Source: Cololabis saira
Lineage: Eukaryota; Chordata; Actinopteri; Beloniformes; Belonidae
Assembly (NCBI RefSeq): GCF_033807715.1
Contig: NC_084599.1
Span: 28,618,125-28,682,124, forward strand
DNA length: 64,000 nt
Direction: 5' to 3'
Shown here: positions 1-12,129 of the stretch, piece after piece
Layout: each line of letters starts with the position of its first letter
How positions within the stretch are numbered: the first letter of the stretch is position 1
The notes under the pieces: generated by a model
Database searches by the model: none
What the model was told of the DNA's origin: nothing
The model's input: only the letters and a program-made list of their open reading frames with translations
Position numbers and translations under genes: made by a program

Positions 1-97
1 ACGACCGGTCAGGTGTGGGATACGGTTCCTGCAGCTGCTGCTTTTGTTTTTACACTCAGAGACTGGCGACAGGCTGCGTGTGTTCGCTTCAGAAAAG

Positions 98-190
98 GCT
101 GATTTATGGTTCCGCGTTACACCTACGCAGAGCCTACGCCGTAGGCTACGCCGTATGTCATTACCCGATGTGAGTCGCACATGCGCAGTC
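98..190 (+). repeat. Dispersed MITE-like repeat, copy 1
   Basis: This CpG-rich repeat starts near GATTTATGGTTCCGCG and continues with alternating CTACGC/GTAGGC motifs. The same sequence recurs at 1070-1160 (inverted), 36441-36530, 45895-45960 (inverted) and 57331-57430. It stands out from the AT-rich surroundings. It faces the copy at 1070-1160, so the two could be the ends of one element of about 1.1 kb or two separate insertions. The superfamily is not assigned. Confidence 0.7.
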
Positions 191-347
191 GCGTCCAACA
201 TCTTTTCAACAGTCCTTTTTCATCACCAAAACTTTTATAGGAAATCCAAATCCAGCTCTATGAATGTAAAATGATTGTAATGTAATGTTAAAAATGTGTT
301 AGTTTATACCATTCCCAACTGATATATATATCATATCTAAACACACA

Positions 348-463
<116 letters not shown>

Positions 464-759
464 GAATCAGCTTTATTGGCCAGGTTCGAACATTGTCCAA
501 CAAGGAATTTGACTCCGGTAGTTTCGCTCTCTATGGTATTAAAGGTGAACAATAAACAAATGAACAATAGACAAATGTGGAATTTCTATGTACAAAAATT
601 ATAAACATTTTAAGGTGCAGCAGTTTGAGGTAGTGAGAATAAGTATGACCTATTTACAATTTCTACAGACAAGAATTATGCAAGAAATACAAGATAAAAA
701 ATTAAAATTGTACAAAACAAAAGTGAGAGGTGCAGCAGAGTGAGGCAGCATGAATATTT

Positions 760-760
<1 letters not shown>
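464..760 (-). mobile_element. 3' tail of a non-LTR retroelement
   Basis: Read on the minus strand, the piece ends CCAATAAAGCTGATTC and runs straight into the (TA)n tract at 351-463, as expected for a LINE or SINE 3' end. Only the untranslated tail is left and no coding homology is visible. The family is not assigned with certainty. Confidence 0.55.
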
Positions 761-1069
<309 letters not shown>

Positions 1070-1070
<1 letters not shown>

Positions 1071-1160
1071 GCGCATGTGTGACTCAAATCGGGTAATGAC
1101 GCCGTACCCTACGGAGAAGGCTCTGCGTCGATTTAACGCGGAACCATAAATCAGCCTTTC
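1070..1160 (-). repeat. Dispersed MITE-like repeat, copy 2 (inverted)
   Basis: The reverse complement matches the repeat at 98-190 over roughly 90 bp, including GGCTGATTTATGGTTCCGCG and the shared inner end CATGCGC. It lies directly next to the small MITE at 884-1070. Confidence 0.7.
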
Positions 1161-1176
1161 AGAAAGCCGGAGCCCG

Positions 1177-3195
1177 GTGCTGCATTCAAGTGAGGCTCGT
1201 AATCTTCCCTTAAAGAAGAGTCTCCTCAACGTATTGGTTTTAAAAAAGCATTTAAACATTTAGAAAAGTATTTCGTATAGGATGAAAACATCTCTTAGAA
1301 AAACAAGCCGCGTTACATAGTACAACCAGCGGTAAAATGTAACTGCCATCAGTCGTGATGTGATAAGAACCACCATCAGTGGCCTCCACCTTATGTGTTC
1401 ACATGATAGCCACAATTTCCGACAGGTCATGGAAGATGCAGTTGGACTATACCATAAAGAGTTTGGTAACGGGAGGTTACAGCCAAACTTTTAAGAAATG
1501 GTACATTCCACTGCATAAACTTATTCTGGTTTCTCTATGTATTTAGATATTTTTCTATAATTTGAATAAATATCATCCCCGTTTCAAAGAAGAAGAAGTG
1601 CAGTTGTATCTACCCACCGGAATAAATTACAAATGTGTTGCCATTGTAGTTATGGGGCACACATGCAGCTACTCGTGTAGCCTACTATAAGTTTAAGTCT
1701 TTGATATAGTCCTGTTATGAGAATTGTCATCTTTTTATGCTCTGTTGAATTATTTTAAATCTAAGTAACTTTTATCATAGGTTTCCAAAGAGCATCAGAA
1801 ATCCGTATAGATTTATTTCAGCTCCATATGATGGTCATCAGCCTAAATTCATTTGTGAATGTATGTTAGTCTATTTTCACAAGATGATAAATACAAGTGT
1901 CACAACTGAGCTTTGGCATATAAATTTAACCTAACATTTGTAGTTTTTGGATCATAAAATGAAAATGTGTTTTTAAAACAAGGATGATTTGTTTTCAAAA
2001 AATGTCTTCTTTCAGACTAGCAAGAGGGGAAGTGTTTTTCTTTTTTGTTTCGTTGTTTTGTTTTGTTTATTATTGGATTACTGTTGTAAATCTTCAAAAG
2101 TAGCTGTTTTGATATTACGAATTAACTGGACTCATTGCATTCATGAAATAAATTCTCATCTAAATATTAGTGTCACTGAAAAATATATTATAAAATATAT
2201 ACAATTTTATGATTGGAGCATCCAAGCCAACCCAGAAACCAAAAATAAGAGTAGGAATTACAAACTAACAACTTTCAAGCTTTATTCTCATTACATTTTG
2301 AGGGTTTCTTTAAATGGGTTTGTCAATAAGCACAATTTATAGACTAATAAATCTCATTGAAACAAACACATGGTAACATTATTTTATTTCTGGCTTATTT
2401 ATTAAGTAATAAATGGAGATATCCAAAACTCTCTTGTACAAACCTTTGACTTTTTTATGACAAGGAAATATGGGGAAAAAATAAACATGGCTTCTTCAAG
2501 TGTTCAGATTCCTGTTCTGGAAATGCAAATTAGTGTTTAATTAGGAAAATATTCATCATTGCATACTTTAAAGTACATTTTTTGGAAAATCTGTAAAACA
2601 AAGAAAAGAATGGGGAAAGTTTTATTGTGATATTAATTGATAAAAAAATATTATCTTATTAACCTTAAGTTGCTCTCCTTCAGCTCTTTACAGGATTGAA
2701 TTCCAGTTTCCTCTATTAAATATTAATCTTGTACCAGGTACCAGGCAGGTGATTGTCATATCTTTTGTAAGCATGCTTAAGCATCAGTACTGACAAGCCC
2801 AACTGCTGCATGCTCAGTGTATGAGAATCATTGGGTGATGTGAGGAAGCAATTTACTTGCATCCAAATATAGAAACTGATGCAAGAGAATGAACATGTTT
2901 CTGGGTGGTGAGACAACATTGGGGGTGGGGGGGTTTCTAATGCAAACGGTGTGAGGAACGAACCCAAGCTTCCTTTCTGTGACAGAGCTGTGTGAAAGGG
3001 AATGCATCTTGAACTTCTATTACTTATTTGGATTCCTGGACAAATTTCCTCTTTTTCTTCTTCAACAGAGCAAATTAGATTCCAGTCCAGTGCAGTGTGT
3101 GCTGTAACAGCCTAGCGCTGCTCACACATCCAGAAACATGCTGGATGCGGTTGCCTGTGTTTGCAGTGTTGCCTTCCTCCACAGCACCCAGCACC
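1177..3195. other. AT-rich stretch without recognised genes
   Basis: No open frame here looks like a conserved protein, and no clear splice pattern or repeat end was seen. The 117-codon frame at 1989-2342 has low-complexity, non-protein-like composition and is not called. Confidence 0.6.
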
Positions 3196-3208
3196 GTTGC
3201 CAAGCAAC
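3196..3208. promoter_or_regulatory. Candidate X-box (RFX binding site)
   Basis: GTTGCCAAGCAAC fits the X-box consensus GTNRCC-N(0-3)-RGYAAC at every position, with a one-base spacer. RFX factors bind such sites at promoters of ciliary and immune genes. No adjoining first exon could be identified, so function is inferred from the motif alone. Confidence 0.4.
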
Positions 3209-6200
3209 CCACACAGGGACAACTGATAGGTCTAAAAAGAAGCACCTCAAAATATTAAAACAAAAGAGAAAAAACACAAAACAAAACTCCGATTCATGGC
3301 ACAGCTCATTTCACTAAAATGTATACTGCATTCACCTAAAGTATGAATGCTTCTCACTAAGGTAGTGCGTTTACTGATCCTGTTCAATCTGGGAGTCAGA
3401 ATTTGGCTTTCTCATTATAAAGACTTTAAATTAACTTTTTGCTCTCTTCGATGTCAAAGCGATCCTGCCTGATTTATTTTGTAAAAGTATGCGTACATGA
3501 GTCACCCCACCTTGGTTTCTAACAGACACGAGTCCCTGATGTCACCATGAATTAAAGCATGTACAGTATAAACAATGTCCTCAGTTAATTATCAGTAGGT
3601 CAGTATAACAGCGTTTTTTAAGCTTCCATAGTAACCCACTATATTTTCCAGCACACAGAGTGTGACGCACAAGTTTAGATAAATAATCAAAAGTTATTCA
3701 TAACCTAAAGCATAGCAACTTCTAAACTGACCTTATGGTGAAATTGTTCTCTGGTTAAGAATTAATCGTGAAAAGCAACTTCTTAGGGATTTTTCATTTG
3801 CAGGAGTGTTACATATTATTTAGCATTGTTTATTTATTTGGTTAGTTATTCTACGTTGTCAATGCTCTTCCTGACACAATTCTCACCATTTATCTGGGCT
3901 TGGGGACAACACTAAGAATAGCATGGGGTGATATGGACAATCTGGTGTTCAGTGTCCGGCCCAGGAATACTTTGGGACATGACGGGGTTTGAGATTGACC
4001 TGACGACCTTCTAGTTGAATGGCAACCAACTGTGTCATGACTGTTAAATCAAATATAACCAAATGATTAAAGGTGCAACATTGTGAAGCAGGTAGTGTCT
4101 TAAAATTTCTATTCTCCCTTTTTTCTGCCACACCAAAGGAGTGCGTTATCTATTTTAACTTCTAACCACTCTGCTCCACTGACTCTCTTTCAAGGCAAAC
4201 TTATTTTAACACTTGTTAAAATAAGTTTTATCAACTGAACATTTATGGAGGTTTTTCTCAAGCAAACTGAAATACCCCTTCATTTTCAGAGGAGCAAGTC
4301 CTCACAAAATCTGATTACAATAGTAGTAGGTGTCACGTTTTGGAACAGGGAAGTGGTCCTGAAAAGAGTTTACGTGTGACGGGCTGTCTTACCTCCAGGG
4401 ATGAAGGGTTTGTAAAGGACTGATGGGACTGCAGGGGCTGCATGGACTCAGAAGGGTAGGACTCTGGCATGTGGGTGATAAACTGCAAGGCAAGACATGA
4501 TTGGATGGGTTAGTAGCTGACTCAGCGCCGTGCCCCATCAACGCCTGCCATGTGTCAGCGTCAGATTTTTGTCCTGGGGTTGGAAGTGGGTGCCCGTCAC
4601 TTGATGTCTGTCTGCATTGTTTCTTGGATGCTTCACTTGATGCATTTGTAACTAGTCAGCGTTTCATCTCATGTGAGCCATTACATGACCTAAAAGTAAG
4701 CAACTGCATGTCAACACAGCAGAAAGGACATTTCAAGACGCAGCAAAGGGAAGCTTAACATCTGCTGAAACTTTACTTGGGAGTGTCTGATACCTGGCAA
4801 TTTAATGCATGACTTGCATGACAGGCTCAACTTATGGATCAAATCTAGCAAGTTCCTAAGATCTTCACAAGCAAAATACACACGATCAATTATCCACAAC
4901 TTTCCTCCTTAATACAACGGTTTTGAATTACAATAAGCATGGTCAGCCAGCTCAGCCCCCCTGAAGTCGAGATTGCACTGATGCTGACCCAGCACAGAGA
5001 CTTTTTTTCTATTGATTTCCCTGCTCAGATGTAAGCTGTGCCTTCTGGGCTCCACAAAGCTGCTATTGTCTCAATGCTGCAGACGCTCCTCGGTGCTAAA
5101 CACAGCACTGGCTACCACAGCACTAATGAACGTGTTGTCATAGTAATGCAGGAAGGATGGCAGGAAAAACAACTCCTTCCACAAAGACTCCTCGTTCCAT
5201 ACTGTTCACTCATAATTATACAACACATGGCCCTCATTATGTCCATTTTGATACATCTTCTCCTTCCCTGAAAGAAAGTCCACAATGATGTTTGAGTTAT
5301 TACTATGCTGCATTTCCTTTACTGTATCTCCTTATACACGCTCCAGCCCAAAGTGTACATTGAGGGGAAAATCTCAGACTGACTCTGGTAACATTCACCC
5401 TGAATTTTCTTGGATGTTCAGGGAGATGCAGAGGCAGCAACAACTGCAAGACTAGAACACAAAAGTACCACTAACAACAATTTCAAAATGTTCTTAGCTT
5501 ATTTGGATATTTTGATCATGAATTTGGAGCACAAATGAGTACAAGTGTGAATAAAAAATGTTTCATGAGACACTATGTGTGTGCTACAATAGTACAGTTT
5601 TTAGTCAGCGCATATGTGCCTCCATCCAGTCATCAGAAAATCACAAACCCCTCCCAGCTCCCATGAAGAAACCTCCTCTGCATCTCTGTTCTGCACGGGA
5701 ACTGACACTAAGGAGCGCCTTAAATGAAAACGACACAAAAGCAGCGCGTGCTCAGCTGAAATGGTCCACGCAGCAGGCAGATGGATGGATCAGAGGATGA
5801 GGCCGTATGCAGGGAACTCCTACGCCTTATGGATCAGCATTCAGTGGGCTTTCCGTACACCCCCCACCACCACCACACACCCATCCCCTATATAAATATA
5901 TGTGTTCATGGGGAGGAAGAGTGGGCAAACATACAAGTGGAGTCGTGTCCTTTGCTGGAGACAGAAATCTCAGGTTAGCAATGATAAGGAAATAACAGAT
6001 CTGTTCTTAAGTCCAACAGATATCTGTCTGCCATGGGTTTGTGAAGGAGAGCATGTGGTTACTGGAGGAGTCATGAAGTAAGGAGAAAACCGAGGATACA
6101 CCAGAGCTGAAAACCACAACAACAAAAAAATCATGAAGACAAAAAACACACTGAGGCATGAGCTGCACCTCTGATACTCCTGATTACGATAAAGAAAATT

Positions 6201-6717
6201 AATGACTGACAAAATAATCTTGCTTTTTATTATAAACTGATTTTTTTCCATTAAAACTTTAGACAAAATAACTTGCTTTCCACATCTTCACCAGTTGTGT
6301 AAACACTGCTCTGTAGTTCAAGGTTGGAAGCATGTTTCCACGTTAGTTTAAAGATTAACTGACAGACCCTAAGGGTCAGTTTAAAGCCTAGAGAAAGCAT
6401 TTCATTGAAACCCTTTTTTACAGGTTTGTTCTTTTAAAATGTTCATGATGAGAAACAAGTAATCAATCTATTGAACGTTGAGTTTTCAAAAAAACAAACT
6501 GAAATGACTGATATATTGAGGCAATGAAAAAACAAAACACAGGGTCTGTTTTCATTTTCCTCATGTCCATAACTTCGGTATTTCACATTGTGCAGCTTTG
6601 AATATTCATTTTTGAAATAAGTCTATTGAAAGTTAAGACGCATCCAATACCATTTCACTCAACTTAAAAAAAATCATAATAACAACAACAGACAGAGTAC
6701 CTTTTCAATGGAGTAGC
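3209..6717. other. Non-coding stretch, no gene recognised
   Basis: Several short open frames occur (for example at 4501-4758 and 5558-5800), but none has recognisable domain content or convincing splice partners. A CCACCACCACCACAC run lies near 5861. This could be intron of a leftward gene if the exon proposed at 7199-7245 is real. Confidence 0.5.
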
Positions 6718-7157
6718 TGTACGACAGAGTATGAGGGCCAAACTAAGACCAAAAAAATGGGAAATTACGAGAAAAAAAGTCATAAAACAATGAGAATAAA
6801 GTCGTAAAATTAGAATAAAGTCATAATATTGCGAGAATAAAGTCGTATTAGAATAAAGTCGTAATATTATGAGAATAAAGTCGTAATATTATGAGAATAT
6901 AATTTATGAGAACTCTAACAGGAAGAGCAGTCTTCTCCCTGTGTTAAAATGATGAATATTGAGCATCTTGTGAAGTTATATTTATATATTTATAATATAT
7001 TATATTACGACTTTATTCTCGTAATATTACGACTTTATTTTCAAAATATTACGACTTTATTCTCGTAATTTTACGACTTTATTCTCATATTATTATGACT
7101 TTATTCTCTTAATTTCCATTTTTTTGTCTTAGTTTGGCCCTAATACTCCGTCGCAGT
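6718..7157. mobile_element. Foldback MITE with GGGCCAAACTAAGAC ends
   Basis: The left end near 6733 reads AGGGCCAAACTAAGAC and the right end near 7125-7140 is its inverted counterpart. Both arms contain many copies of GAGAATAAAGTCGTAATATT, inverted between the arms, so nearly the whole 440 bp can fold into a long hairpin. There is no coding capacity. Confidence 0.85.
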
Positions 7158-7198
7158 ATCAGAGGTCGAAATTAAAAAAAAAAAAAAGCCAAACTTAC

Positions 7199-7245
7199 TC
7201 CAGAGTCAGAGAGGGTATCTTCAGTTTATCTCTTCTGGACTTCAT
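7199..7245 (-). CDS. Possible first coding exon of an unidentified leftward gene
   Basis: On the minus strand an ATG at 7245 opens 15 codons (MKSRRDKLKIPSLTL) and reaches a strong splice donor GTAAGT at 7198-7193, leaving two bases of the next codon. The basic start is plausible for a cytosolic protein. Sequence upstream of the ATG (7246-7700) is unusually GC-rich for this window and carries a G-tract array, as at many promoters. I do not recognise the protein and found no second exon to the left, where a MITE fills the start of the putative intron. It could be chance. Confidence 0.3.
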
Positions 7246-7604
7246 TGTGGTGGAGCAGCAAGCCGGAGGTTTAAGTTACAGCCGCGCAGCAGCGCTCGCT
7301 CTCCCAGTCGGCTCCCGGTCACTCATCGCTGCTGTGGAAGGACTAAAAATATAACGGAGTGTCGTTTACCAGCGGCCTCAGCGGATTCCCTCCAATTCTT
7401 AAGTATTTCCCGAGTGACTGGAAAGAAAAACGAAACCACAGGGTTGTTGTTGTTGTTGTGACGTTGAAAACCAGGTGAGCGCGCCTTGGTATGGGCAGTT
7501 TTGCGCTTTTTTGTCCGTCCGTCGGTAAGGTGCGCTGGAGAGAGAATGGCACAGCCGAGCGAGAGACGGGTCATCGCCAACCTCCATGTGACTGATGGAA
7601 AGTG

Positions 7605-7651
7605 AGGGAGAAGGGAGGGAGAAGGGAGAAGGGAGGGAGAAGGGAGGGGGG
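7605..7651 (+). repeat. G-tract polypurine array (possible quadruplex)
   Basis: Repeated GGGAG and GGGAGAA units give at least six runs of three or more G within 47 bp, on a pure purine strand. Such tracts can form G-quadruplex or triplex DNA. It lies about 360 bp upstream of the candidate minus-strand start codon at 7245. Confidence 0.7.
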
Positions 7652-8023
7652 ACTACACTGGCGGGGGGTGCCAAATCAATTTCGGTGGTGCAGACAGTCA
7701 GCAGAGGCGAGGTTGAGTGAGGACGGAAGAGAAGGTGGCACTGCGCCCTAGATGTACAAGCTTATAGTTTTACCCCCCCTGAAATAAAGGTGAATACTTT
7801 GAGATATGGTCAGATCTCTTCACAATAACAACTGTACTCTGTACTCTTCACATTTGTATTTTGATCCGCGTAAAATCAAAAACGCTGGCTGCCAAGGATC
7901 TGGGGAATACCTTCCTAAAAACCTTGTGTGCGCGCATGCAGACGCGTGTTTGGCGACTCTGGAAGCCTGATGTGAGATGATTGGGGTCGGAAGCAATGAA
8001 TTGCAAGAGTAATTTCATATATT

Positions 8024-8032
<9 letters not shown>

Positions 8033-8115
<83 letters not shown>
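8033..8115. repeat. (TA)n microsatellite
   Basis: This is about 80 bp of pure TA directly adjoining the 3' end (ATTGATTGATTGATATGA on the minus strand) of the LINE fragment at 8116-8655. Confidence 0.98.
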
Positions 8116-8117
<2 letters not shown>

Positions 8118-8655
8118 CATATCAATCAATCAATCTTTTTATTTAGACTCAGGTCCATTAAAAAAGACAAACAAACATACAACAATATTTAAAAAAGACA
8201 GTCATACCAGTGTTTCCACATAGCAGACTGGTATCTTACAGCAGTGAGGACTGGGTTTGTTAACATCATAATAATGGCATTACAAGAGCTATTAAGTCGA
8301 CATATGAATTTGAACATCAATCGCCTCAAAAGTGCATGAAAAGTGATAACATGTACTGTACAAAAGAGTTCACTTGCACTAGACCATCTGGGTTTCCCAA
8401 GCAAAATACGCAGACAATCGTTGTACGCAACCTGTAATTTATGGTTGCTGGCCTTCTTAAATTTAATCCATAAGGGTGCAGTATAGAAAGGGGTACAGTA
8501 AGCCCTAAAAAGACCCACTTTCACCCTCTCTGAACACCAGGAAAATCTTCTGGTCAACAAATTAGCCTGCATATATAAAATACGGCGCTGTCTACTCATA
8601 TCTTCATCATCTGTCATGTCATCAGTGATGATGTGTCCCAGGTATTTAATTATAC
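8116..8655 (-). mobile_element. 5'-truncated LINE fragment (reverse transcriptase C-terminus)
   Basis: The minus strand encodes about 150 residues ending at a stop near 8189. They include [30 protein letters not shown] and a long C-terminal region typical of the part after the polymerase palm in fish non-LTR retrotransposons. The 3' end is ...AAATAAAAAGATTGATTG followed by (TA)n. The endonuclease and catalytic YADD part are missing, so it is a dead 5'-truncated copy. The clade was not determined. Confidence 0.8.
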
Positions 8656-8738
8656 ATATACATATACATACATACATATATACATATATACATATATACA
8701 TACATATACATACATACATATATACATATATACATACA

Positions 8739-8832
<94 letters not shown>

Positions 8833-8938
8833 TGTATGTATGTATGTATGTATGTATGTATGTATGTATGTATGTATGTATGTATGTATGTATGTATGTA
8901 TGTATGTATGTATGTATGTATGTATGTATGTATGTATG

Positions 8939-8967
<29 letters not shown>
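8656..8967. repeat. Compound (TACA)/(TA)/(TATG) microsatellite
   Basis: Degenerate TACATA repeats (8656-8740) pass into pure TA (to about 8804) and then into about 40 copies of TATG (8805-8967). The long frames reading IHTYIHTY or MYVCMYVC are repeat artefacts. Confidence 0.97.
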
Positions 8968-8969
<2 letters not shown>

Positions 8970-9529
8970 GCAAAGTGCGCATGCTGCAGAAATGTATCAC
9001 ATTTTTGAGCGCGTGTGTATGTAGAACCTGTGCGCACGTGGTCTGAGGGTTTTAACACGTTTTTTGAGCATGCTTGAAAGTACATCTCTCAAGCGTGCGT
9101 GGGAGTGTTTTTTTTCTTTTTTCTTTGTATTGACTGTGTGTGTCTGTGCATGCTCAAAAGTTGGTGGATGTGGTGCAGGAGAGTGTGTGAGGGAGCTGTC
9201 GGCGTGTCAGGACGGTAAAGAAAATAATTGTCACTGCTTGTACCTCAGCTTGGCTTCACTGGAATGCACCTGTGTCTTCCTGGTTGCTAGGGAGCTGGTT
9301 TTGACTGGTTGCTAGGAAATGAGCTTGACAAGTACAGCAACAGTGACCAGTCTCCCTCCACGCTCACACATATCATATCCCTGACCTCTGGGGGCCTGAC
9401 ATCCATCCCCTTAAGACCCTCTGTCCTTATAATTCATAATTAAGACAAGCAAGTCTCCATGGAAAAAAACAACAACCCCCCCCCCCCCAAAAAAAAACAA
9501 GGTCACAAGTCCCTCATTATAACAGTATG

Positions 9530-9532
<3 letters not shown>
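8968..9532. other. Non-coding stretch with two GGTTGCTAGG motifs
   Basis: No gene was recognised. Two direct GGTTGCTAGG motifs occur near 9281 and 9308, each resembling an X-box half-site. A run of C followed by A lies at 9476-9497. Confidence 0.4.

Positions 9533-9596
<64 letters not shown>
9533..9596. repeat. (AC)n microsatellite
   Basis: This is about 64 bp of uninterrupted AC dinucleotides. Confidence 0.98.
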
Positions 9597-9597
<1 letters not shown>

Positions 9598-9929
9598 GCA
9601 GGCATGTGTAAGGGACTAAGAAAACATGTTCTGAATAAAAATGTTTTAAGATAAAATGGACACAACAGATGGAATGAATGTTTTAATATAAAACAGACTG
9701 AAATGTTGTAATTTAATGTGTTTTAACATAAAACAGTCACCCCCTGTATTTTTAAGTTACCTTATTGAAAGCTGAACTAACTAAACAGACTTACATACAG
9801 CGGGAATTACCCCTCCAGGTCAGTAGATGGTGCTCTAGCGCTTCTGTGTGTCAGACTGAGAGATATTTTCTTCAGAGAAGGCTGCTGTGAGTGCGTCATC
9901 CACAGAGCAAGAACAGCAGGTGTTACGTG

Positions 9930-10566
9930 ATGATGACCACTACCTCCACGGCGAGTGCTGATCGTCCAGATCCAAAAAAGACTTTCTGATTTGAGTCTCA
10001 CCCAGTTACAGGCTGTTGCCAGTTCGATTGATGACAGCACACAGACTGAAAATGTTGAAGATCTAAGTGAACCAGAACTTTATGACCTGATAGTTGAGTA
10101 CATTCGAAGCGACAAGTTGAGATCGCTGGAAGATCAAGGCTTGAGTCAACTCCTCCATTTGGAAGACCTGCGCACTGACCTGCTACGCAACCCAGACGCT
10201 GGTGGCACAGCAGGAGATAACACAGCGCCTCGTTGGATAGAGAAGTCACCAACCGCTGATTTGGACAGACAACCAACAGCAACCACCCCAGCTAAAGACA
10301 TTGTTATCCACCCACACACTGCCTATAGTGACCTCTTCACCAAGCCTTTCATGGAGGACAGAGACACTCACGCACCAGCCAACGACCTCACCACATCGAT
10401 GCCGGCCAAATCCAGCCTCACGGCCACAGGTGGTGCACCTTCGGGTAGGAGGAGTTCTTCCTCCACTGATCAAGTGATAAAATTGACTGATGTAGCTGCT
10501 TTGTTGCCACGTAGAGAGTTTAAGTTGCATGGAGGTCAAATCTCTGATGTTGCTAATAAACTTTAG
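9930..10566 (+). pseudogene. Broken retroelement gag-like gene fragment
   Basis: An acidic, helical N-terminal segment (LSDLSLTQLQAVASS..., a run of ED/L-rich residues) leads to a Pro/Thr/Ser-rich linker and then LLPRREFKLHGGQISDV, a stretch I recall from gag-like proteins of fish retrotransposons. A natural start would be the paired ATGs at 9930/9933. Continuing into the main frame needs removal of one A in the A6 tract at 9974-9979, so the copy is frameshifted. The frame stops at 10566 in the middle of the conserved segment, so most of the protein is missing. There is no protease or polymerase nearby. Assignment rests on memory of the family. Confidence 0.5.
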
Positions 10567-10689
10567 AGATGATGGTGCCTCTAGCGTCAGTTCAGGTCCA
10601 GCTCTAAAAGAAAAATAAAATAAAAAGCATGTGACCAACACAACAGGTCATGTTATTGTTCCATTATTCTCAAGTGTTCTCTAATGACA

Positions 10690-11024
10690 GTCCATGGGGC
10701 AAATTGGCCATTTTCATTGTTTTTAAGGATTGAGGTTGCCTTTTCCCATTGACAATATATCCAAAAAGTCCTTCAGCCAATTGTATTCATTATAGCAGTT
10801 TGGCTTGCGAATCTTCCAATTCAGTAGTATTGTCCTCTTCACAGACAGAAAGGCTAGAGCAATGATACATTGCATAATTTTTACATGTATATTTTACACT
10901 GCACTCCCCAATAAACATACAACAGGACATTGAGGAATATGAATATTCAAAATAGCTTTTAAAATGTCAGTTACTTCAGAACAGAATTGTTCGACCACTG
11001 GGCAGAACCATAGTAAATGCATAA
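10690..11024 (-). mobile_element. L1/Tx1-like LINE fragment (ORF2 C-terminus)
   Basis: The minus strand translates, with one in-frame stop, into a region typical of the C-terminus of L1-type ORF2 proteins. It contains HLLWFCPVVEQFC, then DILKAILNIHIPQCPV, CLLGSAV, and ALAFLSVKRTILLNWK followed by NWLKDFLDILSMGK. The match ends near 10690. On its 5' side it is joined without a gap and in the same orientation to the ABCC5-like pseudogene, with the join near 11022-11026. No poly(A) tail is obvious on the minus strand. Confidence 0.8.

Positions 11025-12129
<1,105 letters not shown>

Noticed and set aside
1989..2342. A 117-codon frame
   Set aside because: Composition is that of translated AT-rich intron. 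No domain or splice partner is seen.
8189..9085. A 298-codon frame on the minus strand
   Set aside because: Only the last 150 or so codons are protein-like (a LINE fragment). The rest is microsatellite read as IHTYIHTY and IYIYIY.
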